Shown here: one piece after another, positions 8,778 through 16,433 of the stretch
How the letters are laid out: each line of letters starts with the position of its first letter
Position numbering within the stretch: the first letter of the stretch is position 1
Source: Streptomyces mirabilis
GTDB lineage: Bacteria > Actinomycetota > Actinomycetes > Streptomycetales > Streptomycetaceae
Assembly: GCF_039503195.1 (NCBI RefSeq)
Contig: NZ_JBCJKP010000001.1
Span: 4,464,001-4,528,000, forward strand
Direction of reading: 5' to 3'
Length of the DNA: 64,000 bases
Notes under the pieces: model-generated
Told to the model about the DNA's origin: nothing
What the model saw: only the letters and a program-made list of their open reading frames with translations
Database searches by the model: none
Position numbers and translations under genes: made by a program

Positions 8778-10447
8778 GCGGCGCCGCCCTCGTCACCTTC
8801 GCGCATCGGGATGCGCACACCGCGCTCCTGGGCGACGGACTCGGCGATGTCGTAGCCGGCGTCGACGTGCCGGATGACGCCCATGCCGGGGTCGTTGGTG
8901 AGCACGCGGCGGATCTTCTCGCCGGCCAGCTTGGTGCCGTCGGCGACGGACACCTGCCCGGCGTGGATGGAGCGGCCCATGCCGACGCCGCCGCCGTGGT
9001 GGATGGAGACCCAGGAGGCGCCGGAGGCGACGTTCACCATGGCGTTGAGCAGCGGCCAGTCGGCGATCGCGTCGGAGCCGTCGAGCATGGCCTCGGTCTC
9101 GCGGTACGGGGAGGCGACGGAGCCGCAGTCGAGGTGGTCGCGGCCGATGGCCAGGGGCGCGGCGAGTTCGCCGGACGCCACCATGTCGTTGAAGCGCTCG
9201 CCGGCCTTGTCGCGCTCGCCGTAGCCGAGCCAGCAGATACGGGCGGGCAGGCCCTGGAAGTGGACGCGCTCGCCGGCCAGCTTGATCCAGCGGTGCAGGG
9301 ACTCGTTCTCCGGGAAGAGGTCGAGGATCGCCTTGTCGGTCTTGGCGATGTCGGACGCCTCGCCGGAGAGGGCCGCCCAGCGGAAGGGGCCCTTGCCCTC
9401 GGAGAAGAGGGGGCGGATGTAGGCGGGGACGAAGCCGGGGAAGGCGAACGCCCGCTCGTACCCGGCGAGCTGGGCCTCGCCGCGGATCGAGTTGCCGTAG
9501 TCGAAGACCTCGGCGCCGGCGTCCATGAAGCCGACCATCGCCTCGACGTGCTTGGCCATGGACTCACGGGCGCGGGTGGTGAAGCCCGCCGGGTCCTTGG
9601 CGGCCGCGTCGGCCATGTCGTCGAAGTCGATGCCGATGGGGAGGTAGGCCAGCGGGTCGTGGGCCGAGGTCTGGTCGGTCACGATGTCGATGGGGGCGCT
9701 CTCGGCGAGCATGCGGGGCAGCAGCTCGGCGGCGTTGCCCAGGAGGCCGATGGAGAGCGGCTTGCGCTGGTCGCGGGCCTCGACGGCGAGCTGGAGGGCG
9801 TGCTCCAGGGAGTCTGCCTTCACGTCCAGGTAGCGGTGCTCGATGCGGCGCTCGATGGCGCGCGGGTCGACGTCGATGCAGATCGCGACACCGTCGTTCA
9901 TCGTCACGGCGAGCGGCTGGGCGCCGCCCATGCCGCCGAGGCCCGCGGTCAGGGTGATGGTGCCCGCGAGCGTGCCGTTGAACTTCTTGGCGGCGACGGC
10001 GGCGAAGGTCTCGTAGGTGCCCTGGAGGATGCCCTGGGTGCCGATGTAGATCCAGGAGCCGGCGGTCATCTGGCCGTACATGGTGAGGCCGAGGGCCTCC
10101 AGACGGCGGAACTCCTCCCAGTTGGCCCAGTCGCCGACCAGGTTGGAGTTGGCGATGAGGACGCGCGGGGCCCACTCGTGGGTCTGCATCACGCCGACGG
10201 GACGGCCGGACTGGACGAGCATCGTCTCGTCCTGCTTGAGGGTCCGCAGCGTGCGGACCATGGCGTCGAAGGAGCGCCAGTCGCGGGCGGCCTTGCCGGT
10301 GCCGCCGTAGACGACGAGCTTGTCGGGGTGCTCGGCGACCTCGGGGTCGAGGTTGTTCTGCAGCATCCGCAGGGCGGCTTCCTGCTGCCATCCCAGGGCA
10401 CTCAGTTCCGTACCGCGCGGCGCTCGGACGGGGCGGGGTCCTGACAT
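8774..10447 (-). CDS. hutU: Urocanate hydratase
   Basis: A 557-residue NAD-dependent urocanase converting urocanate to imidazolonepropionate. Full family length, with the N-terminal [42 protein letters not shown] (dinucleotide-binding part), DQTSAHDPL and the C-terminal [15 protein letters not shown]. The ATG at 10447 follows AGGAGG by six bases. It is the first gene of the operon hutU - M20 - hutF - hutI. No histidase belongs to the operon; the lyase-like gene at 16.4-18.1 kb is atypical, so histidase is probably elsewhere. Confidence 0.95.
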   Translation of the reverse strand: MSGPRPVRAPRGTELSALGWQQEAALRMLQNNLDPEVAEHPDKLVVYGGTGKAARDWRSFDAMVRTLRTLKQDETMLVQSGRPVGVMQTHEWAPRVLIANSNLVGDWANWEEFRRLEALGLTMYGQMTAGSWIYIGTQGILQGTYETFAAVAAKKFNGTLAGTITLTAGLGGMGGAQPLAVTMNDGVAICIDVDPRAIERRIEHRYLDVKADSLEHALQLAVEARDQRKPLSIGLLGNAAELLPRMLAESAPIDIVTDQTSAHDPLAYLPIGIDFDDMADAAAKDPAGFTTRARESMAKHVEAMVGFMDAGAEVFDYGNSIRGEAQLAGYERAFAFPGFVPAYIRPLFSEGKGPFRWAALSGEASDIAKTDKAILDLFPENESLHRWIKLAGERVHFQGLPARICWLGYGERDKAGERFNDMVASGELAAPLAIGRDHLDCGSVASPYRETEAMLDGSDAIADWPLLNAMVNVASGASWVSIHHGGGVGMGRSIHAGQVSVADGTKLAGEKIRRVLTNDPGMGVIRHVDAGYDIAESVAQERGVRIPMREGDEGGAA

Positions 10448-10520
10448 GGTCTGCCTCCTAGCGGACTGTTGCAGTAGATATTCACATCCTGACTTCTTGA
10501 ATAGAGCTAGTCAATAGATG
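10448..10520 (-). promoter_or_regulatory. hut operon promoter/operator region
   Basis: Short AT-richer gap between hutU and the divergent decarboxylase gene. It holds the hutU ribosome binding site (AGGAGG at 10454-10459 on the minus strand) and two direct heptamers TGAATAG (10498-10504) and TCAATAG (10511-10517), 13 bp apart, which look like a regulator site. No canonical -35/-10 pair is convincing. Confidence 0.35.
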
Positions 10521-10596
10521 AGTGGGCCAGCGGGGGCGTGGCGCGGATGTTTGGCTGGGATGTATGGGCACAGACAGGGACACGACGGAGGATTCA

Positions 10597-12149
10597 GTGA
10601 GCGACGGGGCAGCGGGGACCAGGGTGCCTTCGACGGGGACGCCGTCGACCGGGACGTCTTCAGCGGCGGCGCCTTCGGGTGGGGCTTCGACCGGCGGAGC
10701 GCCTTCGGGTGGGGCTTCGACCGGCGGAGCGCCTTCGGGTCAGGCGCCCACGGCGGGCGAGTCCGGCTCCGACCGCGGGGCGCGACGCGACGATGCCGTC
10801 CGGGCCGCCGTGGAGCATGGACTGCTGGGGTCCGAGGCCCCCATCATCGCCCTCCTCGACGTTCCCGGCATCAAGGCCTCGGTGGCGGAGCTGCGGGCCG
10901 CCTTCGACGCGGTGACGGCGCCGGGCACACCCGTGCTGCACGCCTTCGCGGTGAAGGCGACCCCGCTGGTGCCCGTACTGCGGCTGCTGCACGAGCACGG
11001 CATCGGCGCGGAGGTCGCGAGCCCCGGTGAGCTCGCCCTCGCACGGGCGGCCGGAGTGCCGCCCTCCGAGACCGTGCTCGACTCACCCGCCAAGACGATC
11101 GCCGAGCTGCGCGAGGCGCTGGCGCTGGGCATCGCCGTCAACGTGGACAATCCGCAGGAGCTGGACCGCATCGACGGCCTGGTGGGGGACCTGCCCGACC
11201 GGCCGAACGGCGGTCCCGCTGGGTCCCCGCCCCCCGCTCCCCCATCGGAATCCGGGTGAACCCGCAGGTCGGCGGGGGTTCCATCGAGGCGTTGTCGACG
11301 GCGACGGCGACCTCGAAGTTCGGGGTCGCGCTGCGCGACGAGGGTGCCCGGGAGTGGATCGTCCAGGCGTACGCCGACCGTCCGTGGCTGACCCGGCTGC
11401 ACGCGCACACCGGATCACAGGGCATCCCGCTCTCGCTGATGGCGCGGGGGATCACGGAGACGTACGCGCTCGCCGAGGAGATCAACCGGCGTGTCGGGCG
11501 GCGGCAGATCGACACACTCGACATCGGCGGCGGACTGCCGGTCAACTTCGGCTCCGACGTCACGACCCCGACGTACGCGCAGTACGCACGGCTGCTCGCC
11601 GAGGCGGTGCCGGGACTCTTCGACGGGCGGTACGGGCTGGTCACCGAGTTCGGGCGGTCACTGCTGGCCAAGCACGGGACGGTGGTCGCGCGGGTCGAGT
11701 ACGCGAAGTCCGCCGGGGGTCGGCCGGTCGCGGTGACGCACGCCGGGGTGCAGATCGCGACGCGTACGGTGTACGCGCCCGGGTCCTGGCCGCTGCGGAT
11801 CGCCGCGTACGACGCGTTGGGGCGCCCCAAGGCGGGTCCGGACGTCGTCCAGGACATCGCGGGGCCCGCCTGTTTCGCCGGCGACCTGCTCGCCGAGGGG
11901 CGCGCGCTCCCGCTGCTCGAACAGGGTGACTACGCGGCGGCGTTGGACACGGGCGCGTACTACTTCGCCCACCATTACGCGTACAACTCCCTGGCCCGGC
12001 CCGGCGTTTACGGCTTCGCGTCGGTCGAGGGCGGCAACGGCAACGGGGGTGGGGACGTGCGGTTCGCGGTCGTACGGGAGCCGCAGGGCGTGGAGGAGAT
12101 CGTCGCGGAGTCGGGCGGCACGCGGCCGACGGCACTCACGGCGCTGTAG
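10597..12149 (+). pseudogene. Fold-III PLP decarboxylase (DAP/ornithine decarboxylase type), frameshifted
   Basis: One gene in two frames. The first part (10597 to TGA near 11259) has HAFAVKATPLVPVLRLL with the PLP lysine, then EVASPGELALARAAGV and DSPAKTIAEL. The second frame picks up at RVNPQVGGG just after 11250 and carries HTGSQG, DIGGGLPVNFG, a CFAGDLLAEG segment (cysteine of the second active-site half) and GAYYFAHHYAYN. The join lies in a C-rich run at about 11216-11245, and one lost base explains it. GTG 10597 is chosen because GGAGGA ends four bases upstream. Either a recent pseudogene or a base-call error. The N-terminus carries a repeat-encoded Gly/Ser/Thr/Pro tract. Substrate unknown. 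Confidence 0.75.
10671..10740 (+). repeat. 30-bp tandem repeat, 2.3 copies, in frame
   Basis: Two identical 30-bp units (10671-10700 and 10701-10730) plus ten bases of a third. They lie in the 5' part of the decarboxylase gene and encode a repeated decapeptide rich in Gly, Ala, Ser and Thr. The unit is a multiple of three, so copy changes keep the frame. Confidence 0.9.
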
Positions 12150-12170
12150 CCCCCGGCACCCGACGCCTAG

Positions 12171-12209
12171 CACCTGGCACCTGGCACCTGGCACCTGGCA
12201 CCTGGCACC
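12171..12209. repeat. 7-bp microsatellite-like array
   Basis: Five perfect copies of CACCTGG followed by CACC, starting 21 bp after the decarboxylase stop codon. Slippage-prone simple repeat. The rest of the 308-bp gap (to 12457) holds an AT-rich imperfect palindrome, ACTGA...TCAGT at 12321-12338, and no gene. Confidence 0.92.
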
Positions 12210-12457
12210 CCGAAATAGAACACGGCGTGCGCGGCCTCGTCGCGCACCCCCGCGGACCTGCGAACGCCCCCTGGCGCGCCATCGCAACGCCCTGACCGCC
12301 ATCCGAACAGCTTCAAGAGGACTGAAAATATGGTCAGTTGACCCACCTTAGTCACCGCGCGCATGTTCCACAGGAAAATGCCAGATCGCTCACCCGTCGC
12401 GCACACGTTGCGTAACTTCGGCGTCACTCGGCCGAACCCTTTGGCGGGAGGGGATAC

Positions 12458-12859
12458 GTGGTGCCCGGAATCGACGAGTGCCTACTGGAAGCCATGCGAC
12501 TGCCCGGTGCCCGGGGCGCCGCGGTGGTCGACTGGACCAGCGGGCTGGCCCTGGGCACGGTCGGGGACGCCCCGGGGGGTGACCACGAGACGACCGCGGC
12601 GGAGGCGGCCGAGCTCGCCCGGCTCGCCGCGGAGCACAAGGCGTTCGCCCCGTCCGACGGGTCCGACTGGTCCGAGCAGGAGACCCCGGTCGAGGACCTG
12701 ATCGTCAGCAACCGTGACAGTTACCACCTGCTGCGGTTCGTCAGAACCACGTTCGACAGCAGCGTGTTCCTGCATCTGTGGCTGGACCGGGCTGACGGCA
12801 ATCTCGCGCTGGCCCGGATCCGGCTCGGCGAGATGGCCGGACGGCTGGTACTGGGATGA
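12458..12859 (+). CDS. Roadblock/LC7 domain protein 1
   Basis: A 133-residue protein of the roadblock/LC7 (MglB-like) superfamily, by similarity to the product encoded at 14381: both share the (G)AAxVDxTSGxALGT start and the YHLxRxxx...FLxLxLDxxxxNLAxAR core. Such proteins usually regulate small Ras-like GTPases or serve as scaffolds. It starts with GTG (a second GTG follows at 12461) after GGGAGGGG and overlaps the next gene by ATGA. No GTPase, histidine kinase or DUF742 gene of a conservon is present, so the partner is unknown. Confidence 0.7.
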   Translation: MVPGIDECLLEAMRLPGARGAAVVDWTSGLALGTVGDAPGGDHETTAAEAAELARLAAEHKAFAPSDGSDWSEQETPVEDLIVSNRDSYHLLRFVRTTFDSSVFLHLWLDRADGNLALARIRLGEMAGRLVLG

Positions 12860-13740
12860 CGACGGTCAGAACACCGCCCGCACTCGAACGCGCCGTGCAC
12901 AGGGACAGCGGCCAGGACCACGACCGCGACAACGACAACGACAACGACAGCAACAACGGCAGCAACAACGCCAACGACAGGGCGGCGGCCCCCGTCGGCC
13001 TCTCGCCCATGCTCAGCCGACTCGCCGCCGAGCGGGCCACCGGAGTGCTGGTGCGCGAGCGCGGGGTGCTCTACCTCTGTGACGGAGAGGTCGTGCACGC
13101 CGAGAGCCCCGCCACCCCCTCGCTCGACGTGCTGCTCACCGCCCGCGGAGTGCTGGCGGCCGAGTCCTGGCGGGAGGCGGTCGCCGAGGCCGGGGCGCGG
13201 CGACGGGTCGGGCGATTCCTGGTCGAGCGCGGGCGGATCGCCGAGGGCGCGCTGGAGCTGTGCCATCTCGGGGCGCTGTACGACGCGGCGTACTTCGTGC
13301 TGGGGCCGAGCAGCACTCCGGCCCGGTTCCGGTACGGGGCCGCGCACTGGCTCGGCCCCGTGCGTCCCGTGCCCGTGGCCGCGGTGGAGCGTGAGACGCT
13401 GCGCCGCCGCCAGCTGCTGCACCGGGTCTGGCCCGACCCGGCGACGGACACCGCCCCGTTGGCACGCGCCCGGCGCGCCGCCGAACCGTCGGTCCCCCTG
13501 CGCCAGTGGGCCGTACTCGGCCGGGTGGACGGTCTGCGGACGGCGTCGGACATCTCGCTCGCCCTGGGGCGGCCCGCGTTCCACACCCTCGTCGACGTCC
13601 GCCGGCTGGCCGCGGCCGGGCTCGTCACGGCGGCGAACGCGCCCGAGCGTGCGCCGTTGCCCAAGGTGCTCACCCAGTCTTCCGCCGATCCCGACGTCGC
13701 GTTGTTGCGCCGGCTCCGAGACGCGCTGGAGGCCCTGTGA
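12856..13740 (+). CDS. DUF4388/PATAN-like protein
   Basis: A 294-residue cytoplasmic protein. Residues about 20-45 are a striking Asp/Asn-rich tract. Then comes a segment MLSRLAAERATGVLVRERGVLYLCDGEVVHAESP resembling DUF4388 (PATAN), a domain found with two-component and roadblock proteins. The remainder contains helical repeats and a winged-helix-like end (LGRVDGLRTASDISLALGRPAFHTLVDVRRLAAAGLV). It overlaps its neighbours on both sides (ATGA upstream, GTGA downstream), so it is made with the two roadblock proteins. A role as adaptor in the same complex is inference. Confidence 0.6.
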   Translation: MTTVRTPPALERAVHRDSGQDHDRDNDNDNDSNNGSNNANDRAAAPVGLSPMLSRLAAERATGVLVRERGVLYLCDGEVVHAESPATPSLDVLLTARGVLAAESWREAVAEAGARRRVGRFLVERGRIAEGALELCHLGALYDAAYFVLGPSSTPARFRYGAAHWLGPVRPVPVAAVERETLRRRQLLHRVWPDPATDTAPLARARRAAEPSVPLRQWAVLGRVDGLRTASDISLALGRPAFHTLVDVRRLAAAGLVTAANAPERAPLPKVLTQSSADPDVALLRRLRDALEAL

Positions 13741-14288
13741 TCCGCGCGCTGCGACAGCGTGCCGAGAGGAGACTGCTGATGGCGGCGGAACCCGAAGTCC
13801 TCGACGAGCTGCACCGGTTGAGGGCCCGCGTGCCCCAGTTGACCGGTGCGCTGGCGGCCAGCGTCGACGGACTCGTCCTCGCCCACGACACACCCGGAGT
13901 GGAACCCGAGGGCGTGGCCGCGCTCACCGCGGCCGCGCTGGGGGTGGCCGTGCGGATGGCGGACGCCACCGGGCAGGGCGAGTTCCGCGAGCTGTTGGTG
14001 CGCGGCGTCGACGGCTATGTCGCGACGTACGCGGCGGGCGGCTCCGCCGTGCTGACGCTGCTGGCCCAGGACCGGGTCAACGTCGGCCGGCTGCATCTGG
14101 AGGGGCGCCGTTCCGGTACCCGGATCGGCGAGCTCGTGGAGGCCGCGACGGCGCGCGGCGAACCGGTCGCCCCGGCGCGGGCTCCCGCGCGGCAGGCCTC
14201 CATGCCGACGCGCACCCGTACGGCGCGCGGCACTCCCCGAACGCCCTCGACCCCCACCCCCAACACCCCTACCGCATCGGAAAGCTGA
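13737..14288 (+). CDS. Roadblock/LC7 domain protein 2
   Basis: A 183-residue roadblock-type protein: LDELHRLRARVPQLTGALAASVDGLVLAHDTPG, a central Ala-rich helix, FRELLVRGVDGYVATYAAGGSAVLTLLA, and a disordered Pro/Thr/Ser C-terminus (about 145-183). The GTG at 13737 overlaps the previous stop codon and has GGAGG four bases upstream. An ATG at 13779, also with a purine-rich leader, would give a 169-residue form. It is the third gene of the coupled set. Confidence 0.65.
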   Translation: MIRALRQRAERRLLMAAEPEVLDELHRLRARVPQLTGALAASVDGLVLAHDTPGVEPEGVAALTAAALGVAVRMADATGQGEFRELLVRGVDGYVATYAAGGSAVLTLLAQDRVNVGRLHLEGRRSGTRIGELVEAATARGEPVAPARAPARQASMPTRTRTARGTPRTPSTPTPNTPTASES

Positions 14289-14363
14289 CCGAAAAGTCGG
14301 ACCGCAACGTCGGACCGAAGGTCGGGCCGAAGAGTCGGACCGAAAAGTCGGACCGACAAGCCG
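14288..14363. repeat. 13-bp degenerate tandem repeat between roadblock genes
   Basis: Six imperfect units of consensus ACCGAAAAGTCGG (one unit is 12 bp) fill almost the whole gap between the second and third roadblock genes, ending just before the ribosome binding site AAGGAAG. The consensus resembles the 13-bp array upstream of eno. Confidence 0.85.
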
Positions 14364-14380
14364 AAAGGAAGAACCACACC

Positions 14381-14755
14381 ATGACCAACACCGAAACCGC
14401 GCTGAAGGAAGCACTCGCCTCGATCGAGGGCGCGACCGGAGCCGCCCTCGTCGACTACACCAGCGGAATGGCGCTGGGCACGATCGGCGGCAGCAAGGGC
14501 TTCGACCTCACCGTGGCGGCGGCGGGCAACACCGACGTCGTCCGCGCCAAGATCCGCACCATGGAGCACCTCGGACTGAAGGGCGAGATCGAGGACATCC
14601 TGATCACGCTGTCCGACCAGTACCACCTGATCCGGCTGATCAAGGGGCGCGGCGGCAACGGGCTCTTCCTGTACCTGGTGCTCGACGCCAAACGGTCCAA
14701 CCTGGCGATGGCCCGGCACCAGCTGAAGAGGATCGAGGCGGACCTCGAGGTGTAG
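14381..14755 (+). CDS. Roadblock/LC7 domain protein 3
   Basis: A 124-residue stand-alone roadblock protein: ALASIEGATGAALVDYTSGMALGTIGG, a variable loop, then KGEIEDILITLSDQYHLIRLIKGRGGNGLFLYLVLDAKRS...LAMARHQLKRIE (given in parts). The closest relative in the window is the product encoded at 12458, with which it shares the order of motifs, suggesting local duplication. ATG 14381 is preceded by AAGGAAG. Separated from the coupled upstream genes by a 13-bp repeat array, so it may be expressed separately. Confidence 0.75.
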   Translation: MTNTETALKEALASIEGATGAALVDYTSGMALGTIGGSKGFDLTVAAAGNTDVVRAKIRTMEHLGLKGEIEDILITLSDQYHLIRLIKGRGGNGLFLYLVLDAKRSNLAMARHQLKRIEADLEV

Positions 14756-14778
14756 CGACCCCCTGTCGCCGCCTCGGG

Positions 14779-15348
14779 TCAGCGGCGTCGCGCTCCGCCG
14801 GGCGCGGCGTCGCCGGCCGCCACTCCGGTGGCCCGGCAGGCCTTGACCGGCTTTCCGGCGGGAGCCCCGGCACGTCGGCCGAGCCAGTCGACGCGCACCC
14901 AGATCAGCGCCTCCTCGGCGCGTTCCCGGCGCCCGAGCCAGCCGGCCTTGAGCCACAGCCCGACGCCCGCACCGGCGAGCAGCATGCCACCCGCGGCGGG
15001 CACCGCGAAGGAGCTGCCGAGCGCGGCCACGAAGGCGAGCAGCAGCCACCAGCGGTGGCCCCGGCGCCAGTTGCGTACCGTCACGGCCCGATCCTGGAGC
15101 ACGTCCTGCTTGCTCGCGCGTGCGGCCGAGCGGACGAGCGCGGCGTACCGCTTCCTGCGGGTGTACGCCACCACGACGGCCGCGAGGATGAACAGCGCGG
15201 CCCCGGCCATGACCCCGATCCGGCGTCCGGTCAGCCCCGGCAACAGCACCCCGATACCGGCCGCGAACACCCCGAACCACCACAGCGGTGCCGCCCCCGC
15301 TCTCACCACGACGGCCACCCGAGCCAGCCCCTGCCCTCCGCGCGCCAC
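14779..15348 (-). CDS. Multi-pass membrane protein of unknown function
   Basis: A 189-residue integral membrane protein with hydrophobic segments at about 20-38 (WWFGVFAAGIGVLLPGL), 44-62 (GVMAGAALFILAAVVVAY), 100-116 (WLLLAFVAALGSSFAVP) and 118-132, basic loops between them and a basic C-terminal tail. I recognise no family. It converges with the roadblock set, stop codon to stop codon, only 23 bp apart. The gene is probably monocistronic, from a promoter in the 100-bp gap to the RpiR gene. Confidence 0.6.
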   Translation of the reverse strand: MARGGQGLARVAVVVRAGAAPLWWFGVFAAGIGVLLPGLTGRRIGVMAGAALFILAAVVVAYTRRKRYAALVRSAARASKQDVLQDRAVTVRNWRRGHRWWLLLAFVAALGSSFAVPAAGGMLLAGAGVGLWLKAGWLGRRERAEEALIWVRVDWLGRRAGAPAGKPVKACRATGVAAGDAAPGGARRR

Positions 15349-15452
15349 GTTCTCCGCCTCCCGTGCTTGCGTCTTCAGCGTCTTTGGGCGCGCACGCTAA
15401 CGAGCGAAGGTGAGACGAGTCTGAGAAGCGGGGCCACTCCACCGAATCGTGA

Positions 15453-16433
15453 CTACTCCACGAACAGGCCTCTGGCCGCCGCCCGCGCGTCGAACTCCTC
15501 CAGCCGCGTCTGGGCGTCCGGGATGTCGTCGCACATCGCCTCCAGCAGGACGCGCCCGAGGAGCATCGGGGAGCAGGCCGTGTCGAAGGCGAGCCCGGTG
15601 CCGACGGCGGCGGGCAGGAGGAGGTCCGAGACCTTGGCGACCGGCGCGAACGCGGAGTCCGCGACCGTCACCACCGTCAGCCCGGCCTCCTTGGCGTAGG
15701 CGAGCGAGTCCACGACCTCGCGCGGGTGGCGGGGCAGCGCGAAGCAGAGCAGGGCGGTGGCTCCGGCGTGGACGGCCGCGTCGATGCGGTCGTGCAGCAT
15801 GGTGCCGCCCTCGTGCAGCAGCCGTACGTCCGGGTGGACCTTGGCGGCGAAGTACGCGAAGCCGTACGCCTGGGAGGCGGCGGCGCGCAGCCCGAGCACC
15901 GGGAGCGGACGGGAGGCGGCGAGCAGCCGTCCCGCACGCTGCACCGGGCGCGGGTCGGCGAGCACCTCGGCGAGGTGCTTGAGGTTCTCGATCTCGGCCT
16001 CGACGGCCTGCTGGTACTCGTTGTACGAGCCCGGAGCCGCCGTCTGTTCGCTGGGCGCGACCTCGCGCAGGTGCTTGCGCAGCGCCGGGTAGCCGTCGAA
16101 GCCGAGCGCGACCGCGAAGCGGGTGACGGAGGGCTGGCTGACCCCGGCGAGTTCGGCGAGTTCGACGCTGGAGAGGAACGGCACGTCGGCGGCGCTGCGC
16201 ACCATGCTGTGCGCGATGCGCCGTTGGGTGGGCGTCAGCCGGTGCCCCTCGAAGAGCGCCTGCAGGCGCCCGGCGGGACTGTCCATCACGCTCTCGTCGG
16301 CATTCAGGCCGGCCTTCACGCCTGCCGTCACGTTCATGCCGGCCTTCACGCCGTCGTTCACGTCGGCCTTCACGTCGGCCTTCATGCCGGCCTTCGCCTC
16401 CGCGCCCACGTCCGTGCTCCTGTCCACGCTCAT
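15453..16433 (-). CDS. MurR/RpiR-family transcriptional regulator
   Basis: A 326-residue regulator with an N-terminal helix-turn-helix (LTPTQRRIAHSMVRSAADVPFLSS, VELAELAGVSQPSVTRFAVALGF) and a C-terminal SIS domain that senses phospho-sugars or related ligands. The ATG at 16433 overlaps the stop codon of the upstream lyase gene by four bases and has GGAGGGGGA before it. This start adds an unusual repetitive N-terminus of about 48 residues (KAG/KAD/MNV repeats). A shorter form from ATG 16286 (MDSPAG) matches the family better. Likely controls the coupled lyase gene, by inference. Confidence 0.82.
   Translation of the reverse strand: MSVDRSTDVGAEAKAGMKADVKADVNDGVKAGMNVTAGVKAGLNADESVMDSPAGRLQALFEGHRLTPTQRRIAHSMVRSAADVPFLSSVELAELAGVSQPSVTRFAVALGFDGYPALRKHLREVAPSEQTAAPGSYNEYQQAVEAEIENLKHLAEVLADPRPVQRAGRLLAASRPLPVLGLRAAASQAYGFAYFAAKVHPDVRLLHEGGTMLHDRIDAAVHAGATALLCFALPRHPREVVDSLAYAKEAGLTVVTVADSAFAPVAKVSDLLLPAAVGTGLAFDTACSPMLLGRVLLEAMCDDIPDAQTRLEEFDARAAARGLFVE

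Noticed and set aside
10522..10596. GTG 10522 or ATG 10564 as the decarboxylase start
   Set aside because: Both are less well supported than GTG 10597 with GGAGGA.
12167..12427. Minus-strand open frame ending in repeated GARCQVP
   Set aside because: It is built from the 7-bp repeat and has no coding support.
10671..14363. Tandem arrays as a CRISPR
   Set aside because: Units are contiguous without unique spacers, and no cas gene is present.
12458..14755. A complete conservon
   Set aside because: No histidine-kinase-like, DUF742 or GTPase gene.
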